Source: JAIVJZ01 sp035645695
Lineage (GTDB): Bacteria; Acidobacteriota; Blastocatellia; Pyrinomonadales; Pyrinomonadaceae
Assembly: GCA_035645695.1 (NCBI GenBank)
Contig: DASQMC010000027.1
Coordinates: 124,001-188,000 of the forward strand
Direction of reading: 5' to 3'
DNA: 64,000 nt
This document shows, piece after piece, positions 26,587-35,138 of the stretch. Made by a program: the position numbers and the translations under genes. Below the pieces are notes generated by a model. The model saw only the letters and a list, made by a program, of their open reading frames with translations. It ran no database searches and was not told the DNA's origin. The stretch's first letter is position 1. Each line of letters starts with the position of its first letter.

Positions 26587-26843
26587 TCGAGTAACGCGCT
26601 CCGGTAAAAGGGATGTGGACAGATAGTGTTTGCGTGCAACAAACGGCGCGGAGATGGCCGCATGGACGTGACCTATGCGCCGAGGGGCCGAAATGTTATT
26701 AGCTTTCTACAACATTTACCTACGTAATCCAATCGTGAAAACGGACATGAGGCGAAAAATTTCACTCCCGCCGCGCCTGAAATTTTCTCACACCCTTCAT
26801 TACAGGGTAAACTTCCGCCCCTGAAATTCACGGAGGCTGACTT

Positions 26844-27428
26844 TTGACCAAACCCTCGCCACAGGATGTCACGCGCATTCTCAAAGACTGGAGCGACGGC
26901 GACAAGGACGCCCCGCTCAAGCTCATGCCTCTCGTCTACGAAGAACTGCGCCGCCTTGCCCGCAACTACCTGCGGCGCGAGCGCTCCGACCACACGCTGC
27001 AAGCGACCGCCCTCGTCCACGAGGCTTATGTGCGAATGGTGGGCGCGCGGCGAGTGGGCTGGCAGAACCGCGCGCACTTTTACGGAGTGGCGGCTCGCCT
27101 GATGCGCGCCATCCTCGTCGATCACGCGCGCGCGCGCGCGGCGCTCAAGCGGGGCGGGCCGGCGCAAAAATTAACTCTGGACGAAGCGCGCATCCTGCCG
27201 GGCGAGCGCGCCGCAGACCTCGTGGCGCTCGACGACGCTCTGAAATTGCTGGCTCAAATTTACCCGCGCAAGAGCGAGGTGGTGGAGTTGAAATTTTTCG
27301 GCGGGCTGGAGGCGAAGGAGATCGCGGAGGTGCTCGGCGTCGTCGAAAAAACCGTTCTTCGCGATTGGAACTTCGCCAAGCTGTGGCTTTGCCGTGAACT
27401 GAGCAAGGAGCCGGCGAGTGGAGACTGA
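26844..27428 (+). CDS. ECF-type RNA polymerase sigma factor
   Basis: 194 residues from TTG 26844, chosen because GGAGG (26832-26836) is 7 bases upstream and no ATG fits. The sigma-2 region spans about 25-100 (LMPLVYEELRRLARNYLRRERSDHTLQATALVHEAYVRM) and sigma-4 about 125-180 (LDDALKLLAQIYPRKSEVVELKFFGGLEAKEIAEVLGVVEKTV). This is the ECF subgroup common in Planctomycetes and Acidobacteria, usually next to Ser/Thr kinases and lacking a classical anti-sigma factor. The kinase gene overlaps it by 11 bases, so phosphorylation may control it (inference). Confidence 0.92.
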   Translation: MTKPSPQDVTRILKDWSDGDKDAPLKLMPLVYEELRRLARNYLRRERSDHTLQATALVHEAYVRMVGARRVGWQNRAHFYGVAARLMRAILVDHARARAALKRGGPAQKLTLDEARILPGERAADLVALDDALKLLAQIYPRKSEVVELKFFGGLEAKEIAEVLGVVEKTVLRDWNFAKLWLCRELSKEPASGD

Positions 27429-29850
27429 CAGGGCAGAGCGGATCGCGGAACTCGTCGAGTCGGCGCTTGAGCGTGAGCCGTCCGAGTGGGGCGCGTTCCT
27501 CTCGGAAGCCAGCGGCGGCGATGCGTCGTTGCGCGCCGAAGTCGAGTCGCTGCTCAGCCATCAGGAACGCGCGCGCGACTTTATCGAAGCGCCCGCGTTT
27601 CAAATGGCCGCCGAACTGTTCGACGACGGCGACGGCCGGTTGCAGGCCGGGCAGATGCTCGACGGCCATGAGATCGACAAGCTGCTCGGCGAAGGCGGAA
27701 TGGGCGAGGTCTATCTCGCGCGCGATGTGAAACTCGGGCGCGAAGTGGCCGTCAAACTCGTGAAGCGCGGCCTCGGCACGGCCGACGTGCTGCGCCGCTT
27801 CCGCCACGAGGAGCAAATACTCGCCGGTCTGAACCACCCGCACGTCGCGCGCCTCTACGGCGGCGGCAAGACGGAAGAAGGTCTGCCCTATTTCGTCATG
27901 GAATACGTCGAAGGGCAGCCGATTGATAAGTTCTGCGAGGCGCAAAGCCTCTCCACGGCCGCACGCCTGCGGCTCTTTCGCAAGGTCTGCGGGGCGGTCG
28001 CTTACGCGCACAGTCATCTGGTCGTCCACCGCGACATCAAGCCCTCGAACATCCTCGTCACGCCCGCGGGCGAACCAAAACTACTCGACTTCGGCATCGC
28101 CAAACTGCTCGACTCGGAACGCGCGCAGCCGGGTCTCGACACCATCACGATGCTCGGCGTGATGACGCCCGAATATGCCAGCCCCGAACAGGTGCGCGGC
28201 GAACCCGTCACGACCGCCGCCGACATCTATAGCCTCGGCGTGCTGCTCTACGAACTCCTGACCGGCCACCGCCCCTATCACTTGCAGAGTCGCCGCCCAG
28301 AAGAGATCGCGCGCGTCATCTGCGAACAGGAACCCGAGCGACCGAGCAAGGCGAGTTCGGATTTCGGAATGTGGAACGCGGAATCGAAAACCGGCTCCGC
28401 CCCTCCGCGTCCCACATCACAAAATCCGAAATTGCTGCGGGGCGACCTCGACAACATCGTGCTGCTCGCGCTCAGGAAAGAACCGGCACGCAGGTACGCG
28501 ACGGTCGAACAGTTTTCCGAAGACATCCGCCGCTATCTGGAAGGTCTGCCGGTCATCGCGCGCAAGGCCACCTTCGCTTATCGCGCCGCGAAGTTTATCG
28601 GGCGGCATAAGGCGGGCGCGGCTTCGGCGGCGCTCGTCGTGCTGGCGATCATCGCCGGTCTCACCGCGACCGTCTGGCAGGCGAGGATCGCGCGGCGCGA
28701 ACGAACCAGAGCCGAGCGGCGTTTCAACGACGTGCGCAAGCTGGCGAACTCGAATTTGTTCGAGCTCCACGACGCCATCGCGAACCTGCCCGGTTCGACG
28801 CCCGCGCGCGAACTGCTGGTCAAAAATGCTCTGGAATATCTGGACAGTCTCGCGCAGGAAGCGCAGGGCGATGCCTCTCTGCAACGCGAGTTGGTCGCGG
28901 CCTACCTCAAGGTCGGCAACGTGCAGGGCAACCCGAACAACGCCAATCTCGGCGACACGGCGGGCGCGCTCGAAAGTTATCGCAAGGCGCTCGCAATTGC
29001 CGCGCGCCTCACGGCGTCCGACCCGGCCGACGCCCAATCGCGCCGCTTCATAGGGGTCGTCAGCGAGAAGATGTGCGACGCGCAGGCCGCCACCGGCGAC
29101 ATTGCGGGCGCGGTCGAGAGCCAGCGCAGATCGCTCTCGATCTTCAAGGCTATCGCGGACGCCGCGCCGTCGAACGTGGAAGCACGGCAGTCGCTCGCGA
29201 TCAGTTATGTCAAACTCGGCGACGTGCTCGGCAACGCGAACTTCAACAACTCCGGCGACGCGGCCGGGGCGTTGCGGAGCTATCGTGCCTCGGCCGACAT
29301 TCTCGAATCGCTCCACGCGGCCGATCCCGTCAATCCCAAGACGCGCCGCCTGCTCGGTCTCATCTACGAGCGGCTCGGCACGATGCTCGAAGCCGGGGGC
29401 AAATTGGACGAAGCCCTGGAAACCTACCTCAAGTCGCGCGCCATCCGCGAACCGCTCGCGGCCGACTTTCCCACAGACACCGATGCGGTGCGCGACGCGG
29501 CCATCGCGCATGAAAAGATCGGGCATGTGATGACGGCCAGAGGCCAACCGCGAGAGGCTTTGGAGAGCCGCCGCAAGTCGCTCGAAATCTTTCAACGTCT
29601 GGTCGATGCCGACCCGAAGAACGCGCAGGCGCGGCAATCTCTGGCGATCAGCTATCTACACCTGGGAGAAGTCTACGGAAACGCCGACGCTCCGAACCTC
29701 GGTCGCCCGGCGGAGGCTCTGAAGTATTACCGGCTGGCGCTCGACATCCTCGAATCAGGCGAAGATTCCGCCACGGCCGCCAATGTGAAGTCGCGCGAAA
29801 CTCTCGAACTTATCCGGCGGCGCATCGACGCGCTCGACGCGAGCCGCTAG
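27418..29850 (+). CDS. Membrane Ser/Thr protein kinase with C-terminal TPR domain
   Basis: 810 residues from GTG 27418, overlapping the sigma factor gene. An N-terminal helical segment (1-75) is followed by a kinase domain (about 84-375): glycine loop GEGGMGEVYL, Lys113 in VAVKLV, HRD at 204-206 in VVHRDIKPSNIL, DFG at 224-226, and PEYASPEQ. One TM helix lies at about 398-418. The remainder is at least six TPR units marked by recurring QSLAISY-KLGDVLGN and AGALESYRK patterns. The active-site set is complete. It signals from the membrane through TPR-bound partners, presumably to the ECF factor. Confidence 0.95.
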   Translation: METDRAERIAELVESALEREPSEWGAFLSEASGGDASLRAEVESLLSHQERARDFIEAPAFQMAAELFDDGDGRLQAGQMLDGHEIDKLLGEGGMGEVYLARDVKLGREVAVKLVKRGLGTADVLRRFRHEEQILAGLNHPHVARLYGGGKTEEGLPYFVMEYVEGQPIDKFCEAQSLSTAARLRLFRKVCGAVAYAHSHLVVHRDIKPSNILVTPAGEPKLLDFGIAKLLDSERAQPGLDTITMLGVMTPEYASPEQVRGEPVTTAADIYSLGVLLYELLTGHRPYHLQSRRPEEIARVICEQEPERPSKASSDFGMWNAESKTGSAPPRPTSQNPKLLRGDLDNIVLLALRKEPARRYATVEQFSEDIRRYLEGLPVIARKATFAYRAAKFIGRHKAGAASAALVVLAIIAGLTATVWQARIARRERTRAERRFNDVRKLANSNLFELHDAIANLPGSTPARELLVKNALEYLDSLAQEAQGDASLQRELVAAYLKVGNVQGNPNNANLGDTAGALESYRKALAIAARLTASDPADAQSRRFIGVVSEKMCDAQAATGDIAGAVESQRRSLSIFKAIADAAPSNVEARQSLAISYVKLGDVLGNANFNNSGDAAGALRSYRASADILESLHAADPVNPKTRRLLGLIYERLGTMLEAGGKLDEALETYLKSRAIREPLAADFPTDTDAVRDAAIAHEKIGHVMTARGQPREALESRRKSLEIFQRLVDADPKNAQARQSLAISYLHLGEVYGNADAPNLGRPAEALKYYRLALDILESGEDSATAANVKSRETLELIRRRIDALDASR

Positions 29851-29948
29851 ATCGCGTCGAGCATCCGACGCGCCGCCCGGTCTTTCGCTAAACCGCCGTG
29901 CCGCCGCAGACCGCGCAGCCAATCTGAAATGCGAGACGGCAAAAGTGA

Positions 29949-29978
29949 TTGACTAACGGAGCGCGCCGCGCTTATATT
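29949..29978 (+). promoter_or_regulatory. Predicted promoter of nuoAB
   Basis: TTGACT (29949-29954), 18-base spacer, TATATT (29973-29978), giving a leader of about 50 bases before nuoA. Confidence 0.65.
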
Positions 29979-30036
29979 GCGCCTGTTCACTGACCCGAAG
30001 CCTGAACGCGCCTTCCCGTCCCAACCTGTAGAGACT

Positions 30037-30504
30037 ATGCTGAGCCTGATACTTCTCCAAGCGGCGAACGCGGCCACGGATGCGGCGACATCGGCGGCGA
30101 CGAACGCGCCCGGCACGGCGACACAAGCCGGCAGCCCCGTCACGGCTTACTGGCCGGTGATGATCTTCTTCGCCTTCGCCGTCGTCTTCCCGGTGTTGCC
30201 AATCGTTCTGGGGCGGCTCGTTCGCCCGAGCATCTGGCAAAAAGACAAGATGCGCCCCTACGAGTGCGGCATCGACCCGACGACCGAGGCGCACGACCGT
30301 TTCACCGTGCGCTACTATATCGTGGCGATGCTCTTTCTCATCTTCGACGTGGAGACGATCTTCCTGCTGCCGTGGGCCATCGTCTTCATGGGCGACGACT
30401 TTTCGTTCACAAAATTCGCCCTCGTCGAGATGCTCGTCTTCATCGGCATCCTCGTCCTCGGCTACTACTACGCGTGGCGCAAAGGCGCGCTGGAATGGGC
30501 GTGA
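30037..30504 (+). CDS. nuoA: NADH-quinone oxidoreductase subunit A
   Basis: 155 residues from ATG 30037; an ATG 60 bases upstream lies in the leader. Three TM helices: YWPVMIFFAFAVVFPVLPIVLG, VRYYIVAMLFLIFDVETIFLLPWAIVF and LVEMLVFIGILVLGYYYAW. The conserved KMRPYECGIDP and FDVETIFLLPW motifs of complex I subunit A are intact. An extra Ala/Thr-rich N-terminus of about 35 residues precedes TM1. It sits in the proton-pumping membrane arm near the quinone site. Confidence 0.96.
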   Translation: MLSLILLQAANAATDAATSAATNAPGTATQAGSPVTAYWPVMIFFAFAVVFPVLPIVLGRLVRPSIWQKDKMRPYECGIDPTTEAHDRFTVRYYIVAMLFLIFDVETIFLLPWAIVFMGDDFSFTKFALVEMLVFIGILVLGYYYAWRKGALEWA

Positions 30505-30510
30505 AGGAAG

Positions 30511-30552
30511 GGATGAGGGCGGAGGGATGAGGGATGAAGGCGGAGGGGCGGC
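30511..30552. repeat. Left arm of the ORF-bearing heptamer element, GGATGAG/GGATGAA family
   Basis: Six 7-bp units, beginning 6 bases after the nuoA stop. The first four units are matched by the inverted arm at 30938-30966 with two mismatches in 28 bases. The fourth unit contains the start codon (ATG 30534) of the enclosed gene, and the units before it supply a GGAGG-like ribosome site. Confidence 0.9.
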
Positions 30553-30914
30553 AGGATTTACGAAATCGGACGAAAGCCTTTGCCCTACGAGTGATTAAGC
30601 TGTACGCCACGCTCCCTAAAAGCACCGAAGCGCAAGTGCTGGGAAAACAAATCCTTCGTTCGGGAACGTCAGTCGGAGCGCACTATCATGAGTCATGCCG
30701 CGCCAAGTCCGACGCCGATTTCGTCAGTAAGATCGAGGGGGCGCTACAGGAACTTGAAGAGACTGTCTACTGGCTTGAACTGATAAATGAGGCCGGCATC
30801 TTTCCCGGAGAGCGTCTTCAGCCATTACATCAAGAGGCCGAAGAGCTAATGTCAATGTTCGTAACGATGGTTAAAAATGTGAAGAACAAGAGCGGCGCAG
30901 GGAAGGGACAATAA
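30534..30914 (+). CDS. S23/four-helix-bundle protein (23S rRNA intervening-sequence protein family)
   Basis: 126 residues from ATG 30534. Family features: RTKAFALRVIKLYATLPKS, then LGKQILRSGTSVGAHYHESCRAKSDADFVSKIEGALQELEETVYWLELI and LHQEAEELMSMFVTMVKNV, that is, four amphipathic helices with the conserved RSGTSVGA-Y-E core. Members are encoded in intervening sequences inside 23S rRNA genes of Leptospira and Coxiella, and a relative (Avd) assists diversity-generating retroelements. Here the gene interrupts nuoA-nuoB and lies exactly between the arms of a heptamer inverted repeat, which also supplies its ribosome site and first codons. Its role here is unknown. Confidence 0.9.
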   Translation: MKAEGRQDLRNRTKAFALRVIKLYATLPKSTEAQVLGKQILRSGTSVGAHYHESCRAKSDADFVSKIEGALQELEETVYWLELINEAGIFPGERLQPLHQEAEELMSMFVTMVKNVKNKSGAGKGQ

Positions 30915-30937
30915 AAGTATGCGAGACTTGTATTTCG

Positions 30938-30966
30938 ATCATCCCTCATCCCTCAGCCCTCATCCC
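30938..30966. repeat. Right arm of the ORF-bearing heptamer element
   Basis: Four units (ATCATCC, CTCATCC, CTCAGCC, CTCATCC), the inverted complement of 30511-30538. It ends 7 bases before nuoB, which has no Shine-Dalgarno sequence of its own. Confidence 0.9.
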
Positions 30967-30973
30967 TTTATTT

Positions 30974-31618
30974 ATGGCTGAGCATCCCGATGGAATCGTC
31001 TTGACGACCGTGGACGCGATCTTCAACGCGTTGCGGCGAAACGTGGCCGCGCCCGTGTTGAATGTGGGGCCGGTGAAGAATACCGTGAACTGGGCGCGCA
31101 AGTCCGCTTTGTGGCCGATGACGTTCGGGCTGGCCTGTTGCGCCATCGAGATGATCGCGACGGGCGCGGGTCGTTTCGACATCGACCGTTTCGGCGCGGG
31201 CGTCTTCCGCCCCTCGCCCCGGCAGAGCGACTTGATCATCGTCGCGGGCACTGTGACGTTGAAGATGGGGCCGGTCGTGCGCCGGGTCTACGATCAGATG
31301 CCGGAGCCGAAGTGGGTCATCGCGATGGGCGCGTGCGCCTCGACGGGCGGGCCGTTCGATTCCTACTCGACGATGCAGGGCGTTGATCGCACCATCCCCG
31401 TCGATGTCTATATCCCCGGTTGCCCGCCGCGCCCCGAAGCGCTTCTCTACGGTCTCATGCGCCTGCAAGACATCATCATGAAAGAAGCCCCCTCCGCCTA
31501 CATCTTCGAATCCGACGGCACAGTCCACCGCCAACGCCAACTCGAAGGCGACCTCGAAGCCGACGCCACGGCCGCCGCTGCGGACGAGGCGGGCGAAGGC
31601 GTGAGCGCGACCCTGTAG
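30974..31618 (+). CDS. nuoB: NADH-quinone oxidoreductase subunit B
   Basis: 214 residues from ATG 30974. It carries the four cluster N2 ligands: adjacent Cys55 and Cys56 (FGLACCAIEM), Cys121 (GACASTGG) and Cys150 (IPGCPPRPEAL). The N2 iron-sulfur cluster passes electrons to quinone at the interface with NuoD. The C-terminal 35 residues are acidic and Ala-rich. No ribosome site is visible between the repeat arm and the ATG. The gene ends at a strong bidirectional terminator, separating nuoAB from nuoC-N. Confidence 0.97.
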   Translation: MAEHPDGIVLTTVDAIFNALRRNVAAPVLNVGPVKNTVNWARKSALWPMTFGLACCAIEMIATGAGRFDIDRFGAGVFRPSPRQSDLIIVAGTVTLKMGPVVRRVYDQMPEPKWVIAMGACASTGGPFDSYSTMQGVDRTIPVDVYIPGCPPRPEALLYGLMRLQDIIMKEAPSAYIFESDGTVHRQRQLEGDLEADATAAAADEAGEGVSATL

Positions 31619-31681
31619 CCGGCGGCGGACAAATAGCTCGTAGCGCGAGCCGCAGGTTGCCGCCACCTGTCCCGTATGATC

Positions 31682-31743
31682 GAAGCCCCCGCGGGGACGA
31701 AAGACGTTCGACGTTGAAACTCTTTCGTCCCCGCGGGGGCTTC
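31682..31743. terminator. Bidirectional terminator between nuoB and the phosphatase gene
   Basis: A perfect 23-bp stem (31682-31704 with 31721-31743) and a 16-base loop. The right arm ends 5 bases before the stop codon of the convergent gene at 31748. Confidence 0.85.
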
Positions 31744-31747
31744 TCGT

Positions 31748-32392
31748 TTATGAGTTTGATTCGCGCAGCGAGGCCAGATGCCGCGTGTCGTTGAGAGCCA
31801 TGATGCGGATGAAGCCGTCGTCGCGAAGGTGTAGGCGCGCGATGCCGCAATTGGATGTGGCGAGCCAGACGGGGCGGAGCGTGGGCGAGTCGAGCGCGCC
31901 CATCAGGTGCAGCGCGAGAATGCAGATCGTGCCGGTGTGCGAAAAGACGGCAATCGTGCCGCCCCGGTTGTCGGCAACGGCGCGGTCGAGTTCGCCTGCG
32001 GCGCGATCAAGTAGTTGGCGGTAACTTTCGCCGCCGGCGAGCACATGGTCGAAGTCCCTGTGCAGCAGCGCGGCATACTCGTCCGGGAACTTTTGCGCCG
32101 CCTCCTCGAACGTCAATCCCTCCATGTGGCCGACGCTGCGTTCGCGAAAAGCGACGGTCTGCCTTATCTCCAAATCGAGCGCGCGTGCCAGTGGCGCGGC
32201 CGTCTCGACGGCGCGCGGCAAATCGCTCGAATAAATCGCCGTGACGGATTCACCGCCGAGCGCATGCGCCGTCGCCTCGGCTTGCCTGCGGCCGAGCGCG
32301 GACAAGGGCGTCGCCGTGTGCCCCCCGAAACGGCGCGCGGCGTTGCCCTCGGATTGGCCGTGGCGGATGAGCAGGATGTTTGTGTGTTCCAT
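31748..32392 (-). CDS. Histidine phosphatase (phosphoglycerate-mutase-like) family protein
   Basis: 214 residues from the ATG at 32392. The catalytic motif LLIRHGQSEGN (His11, Arg10) is followed by LSALGRRQAEATA, IYSSDLPRAVETA, the acid region FRERSVGHMEGLTFEEA and the second catalytic His in VFSHTGTICIL. Cytoplasmic, no signal peptide. Such enzymes range from cofactor-dependent mutases to alpha-ribazole phosphatases; substrate unknown. It stands downstream of prfA, where many bacteria have the methylase gene prmC. No ribosome site is visible between the repeat element and its start. Confidence 0.88.
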   Translation of the reverse strand: MEHTNILLIRHGQSEGNAARRFGGHTATPLSALGRRQAEATAHALGGESVTAIYSSDLPRAVETAAPLARALDLEIRQTVAFRERSVGHMEGLTFEEAAQKFPDEYAALLHRDFDHVLAGGESYRQLLDRAAGELDRAVADNRGGTIAVFSHTGTICILALHLMGALDSPTLRPVWLATSNCGIARLHLRDDGFIRIMALNDTRHLASLRESNS

Positions 32393-32395
32393 AAT

Positions 32396-32471
32396 TCGTG
32401 AATCGTAAATCGTAAATCGTGAATAGAAAAAGACAGTTCTTTCTATTCACGATTTACGATTTACGATTCAC
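32396..32471. repeat. Heptamer inverted-repeat element, CGTGAAT/CGTAAAT family, perfect arms
   Basis: Arms 32396-32428 and 32440-32471 are a perfect inverted repeat of 32 bp with four units each and an 11-base loop. Minus-strand genes flank it: prfA stops 6 bases before and the phosphatase starts 3 bases after. The perfect match suggests recent formation or active maintenance. Confidence 0.95.
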
Positions 32472-32477
32472 TTTCTT

Positions 32478-33557
32478 CTAAGCTGCGACCGACTCGGCTC
32501 TCAACTTCTCTGCCTGGTAGTGTGCGACGAGGGCGTTGATGATTTCGTCGAGTTGGCCTTCCATGACGAGGTGGAGTTGGTGGACGGTGAGACCGATGCG
32601 GTGATCGGAGACGCGGTTCTCTTTGAAATTGTAGGTGCGAATCTTTTCGGAGCGGTCGCCCGAGCCGACCTGCGAGCGGCGTTCGCTGGCGAGCAGTTCG
32701 TGTTGCTTCAGTTCTTCCTGCTCCTGCAAGCGAGCGCGCAGGACGCGCATCGCCTTCTCGCGATTCTTGATCTGCGATTTCTCGTCCTGCATGGAGACGA
32801 CGGTGTTGGTCGGCAGGTGCGTGATACGCACGGCCGAATAGGTCGTGTTGACGCTTTGCCCGCCCGGCCCCGACGAGCAGAAGGTGTCTATGCGCAAATC
32901 CTTCGCGTCGATCTTCACATCAACTTCTTCGGCTTCGGGAAGCACTGCGACCGTGATCGCGGAGGTGTGAATGCGCCCGCTCGTTTCAGTCTGCGGCACG
33001 CGCTGGACGCGATGCACGCCCGATTCGTGCTTCAACTTTGAATAAACCTTGTCGCCCTCGATGAGCGCGGTGGCTTCCTTATAGCCGCCGATGCCTGACT
33101 CGGAGGTGTTGAGAATTTCCATCCGCCAGCCCTGACGCTCCGCGTAACGCCCGTACATGCGCAACATCTCGGCGGCAAAGAGCGACGCCTCGTCGCCGCC
33201 CGTGCCCGCGCGAATTTCGAGAATAACGTTCTTCTCATCGTTGGGGTCGGTCGGCAGCAAGAGCACGCGCAAGTCTTCCTCGCACCGCTCCAACTGTAAT
33301 TGCAGAGTTTCCACTTCGACGCGCGCGAGTTCGCGCATCTCCTCGTCGTCGGCGTTCATGTCGAACATTTCCCGCGCCCCGGCGAGTTCTTCCTTGAGCG
33401 TCTTCCATTCACGATAACGTTTGACCATGTCGCCGAGGCTGCGATGCTGCTTGGCGACTTTCCCGTAAGCAGCCTGATCCGCCAGCAACTCGGGCGAATA
33501 AAGTTCTTCCGACAACGCTTCGTAGCGCGCTTCGATCTGTTCGAGTTTCTCAAGCAT
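32478..33557 (-). CDS. prfA: Peptide chain release factor 1
   Basis: 359 residues from the ATG at 33557. It has the helical domain 1 (to about 110), the GGQ peptidyl-hydrolysis loop in SSGPGGQSVNTTYSAVRITH and the stop-codon recognition region HRVQRVPQTETSGRIHTSAITVAVLPEAEEVD. The tripeptide is P-Q-T, so the proline and threonine of the RF1 PxT motif are kept while the middle residue is not the usual Ala or Val. It ends translation at UAA and UAG. It is transcribed from rpmE through the DUF1385 gene. Confidence 0.96.
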   Translation of the reverse strand: MLEKLEQIEARYEALSEELYSPELLADQAAYGKVAKQHRSLGDMVKRYREWKTLKEELAGAREMFDMNADDEEMRELARVEVETLQLQLERCEEDLRVLLLPTDPNDEKNVILEIRAGTGGDEASLFAAEMLRMYGRYAERQGWRMEILNTSESGIGGYKEATALIEGDKVYSKLKHESGVHRVQRVPQTETSGRIHTSAITVAVLPEAEEVDVKIDAKDLRIDTFCSSGPGGQSVNTTYSAVRITHLPTNTVVSMQDEKSQIKNREKAMRVLRARLQEQEELKQHELLASERRSQVGSGDRSEKIRTYNFKENRVSDHRIGLTVHQLHLVMEGQLDEIINALVAHYQAEKLRAESVAA

Positions 33558-33562
33558 AAAAT

Positions 33563-33693
33563 AGCTCTCAGCGATCAGCCGTCAGCTATCAGCTTCCGGC
33601 TTTTGTTTTCAACTAACGGCTTTCTTTAATTTCAACAGTTCAACCGACAGCGGCGTTAAAGCTGATAGCTGACGGCTGACGGCTGACGGCTCT
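33563..33693. repeat. Heptamer inverted-repeat element, ATCAGCC/GTCAGCT family
   Basis: Left arm 33563-33595 and right arm 33658-33693, four to five units each, with a 60-base AT-rich loop. On the minus strand it starts inside the DUF1385 stop codon and ends 5 bases before prfA. Confidence 0.9.
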
Positions 33694-34898
33694 TAGGAGA
33701 GCGGCGTCATGGTCGCTTCCTGTGGGCGCGGTTCGAGTTTGAGCGACTCTTTGAGCGCGTAGAGAGCGACTTCGAGTTGTTTGTCGTCCGGCTCTTTCGT
33801 CGTGATGTTTTGCAGCCAGAGGCCGGGCACCGTCATCAGCTTGAACACGAGGCTGCCTTCGCGCTTGGCCGAGAGCCGGATGATCTCGTATGAGAGACCG
33901 GCAACGAGCGGCATGAGCGCGATGCGCGTGAGAAGGTTCAAAGCGAGCGAATCGAACTTGACGATGGAGAAGAGAACGATGGAGACGAGCATCACGACCA
34001 TCAGGAAACTCGTCCCGCAGCGCGGGTGCTGGCGCGGCTGCACGCGCGCGTTCTCGACCGTCAGGGGCAAACCCGCTTCCCACGTGAAGACCGTCTTGTG
34101 CTCCGCGCCGTGATACTCGAAGACGCGGCGGATGTCCTTCAACAGCGAGAAGGTGCAGATCATGATCAGGAAGAACGTCATGCGCAGCACGCCGTCCACG
34201 AGGTTGAACGCCACGGAAGGCCGCACCGGATGCAGGTAGCCACGGACGCTTCCCCACGCGCGCTCGTACCATGCCCGATCACCCGTCGCCGTTTGGCTCG
34301 TCGCCGCGCCCGCTCCGGCGGCGTTAGATGTGGCCTGAGTTTGCGTCGTCGCATCTCCTGCGCGCGCCGTGGCGGGCACGGTAGCCCAACCGGCGGCGAT
34401 GAAAAGCGCGTTCGTCAGGACGAGCGGCGCGACGATGAAGAGCATGACGTTGAAGAAGAGCGCGAAGATGATGGAGCCGACGACGGAGGCGTTCGCGCCG
34501 CGCTTCATCTCGTCCTCGGGGCGGCGCTCGGTCGGGATGGGAATCAGGCCGGGGACGCCGCCCGTGATTCCGGCGAAGTCGCCCTCGCCCTCCACGACGG
34601 CCGGGGTCAACGCGACCGCAACCTGTTTCTCATCGGCGTCGGCGAATGCTTCGCTCGCGGAATAGTTGAGAGCCTTGATGCCGAGCGCCATCGATTGCAC
34701 GAGCACGGCCGCGCCGCGCAGGACGGGCAGGCGCAGGAACCGGTGCTTGTCGCTCCACTTCGGCAACGCCGCGCCCGTGAACACGATCTCTCCGTCCGCG
34801 CGCCTGACGGCGACGGCGTAGGCGTTCGGCGTCCGCATCATCACGCCCTCGACGACCGCCTGGCCGCCGACGATCAAATCTTTTTCGTTTGCGCTCAC
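33693..34898 (-). CDS. DUF1385 (YqhQ-type) membrane protein
   Basis: 401 residues from GTG 34898. Family signature near the start: IVGGQAVVEGVMMRTPNAYAVAVRRADGEIV. Later YHGAEHKTVFTWEAGLPLTVENARVQPRQHPRCGTSFLMVVMLVSIVLF contains the conserved EHK and HPRCGTSF motifs, with TM helices around it and an inserted Ala/Thr-rich loop. The function is unknown, but the gene is very often found between rpmE and prfA, as here. The conserved His and Cys residues suggest metal or thiol chemistry at the membrane (inference). Confidence 0.93.
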   Translation of the reverse strand: MSANEKDLIVGGQAVVEGVMMRTPNAYAVAVRRADGEIVFTGAALPKWSDKHRFLRLPVLRGAAVLVQSMALGIKALNYSASEAFADADEKQVAVALTPAVVEGEGDFAGITGGVPGLIPIPTERRPEDEMKRGANASVVGSIIFALFFNVMLFIVAPLVLTNALFIAAGWATVPATARAGDATTQTQATSNAAGAGAATSQTATGDRAWYERAWGSVRGYLHPVRPSVAFNLVDGVLRMTFFLIMICTFSLLKDIRRVFEYHGAEHKTVFTWEAGLPLTVENARVQPRQHPRCGTSFLMVVMLVSIVLFSIVKFDSLALNLLTRIALMPLVAGLSYEIIRLSAKREGSLVFKLMTVPGLWLQNITTKEPDDKQLEVALYALKESLKLEPRPQEATMTPLS

Positions 34899-35138
34899 GT
34901 CTGTTTCGCTCTCCGGGGATTTTTATGCAGGGGGGTTGATACAACGACGCCGACGCGTCAGGTTCGGAGGTCGCTTGCGGCGGCATCGGTTTTAGCGGAT
35001 GCGCGGGAACGACCGCCGCGCTTGAAAGCGTCGGCGTCAGGTTTTGGGTCGCTAGGACTGGCCGGGTGTGGCGGTGTGTTTCATCGAGACTGTTTCGCCC
35101 GCGTCGAACAAGCGCGCGGGCGGCCTCATGCGCAGATA

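Noticed and set aside
30511..30966. Insertion sequence between nuoA and nuoB
   Set aside because: The enclosed gene has no transposase catalytic motif, and no target-site duplication is visible; it is listed instead as an ORF-bearing heptamer element.
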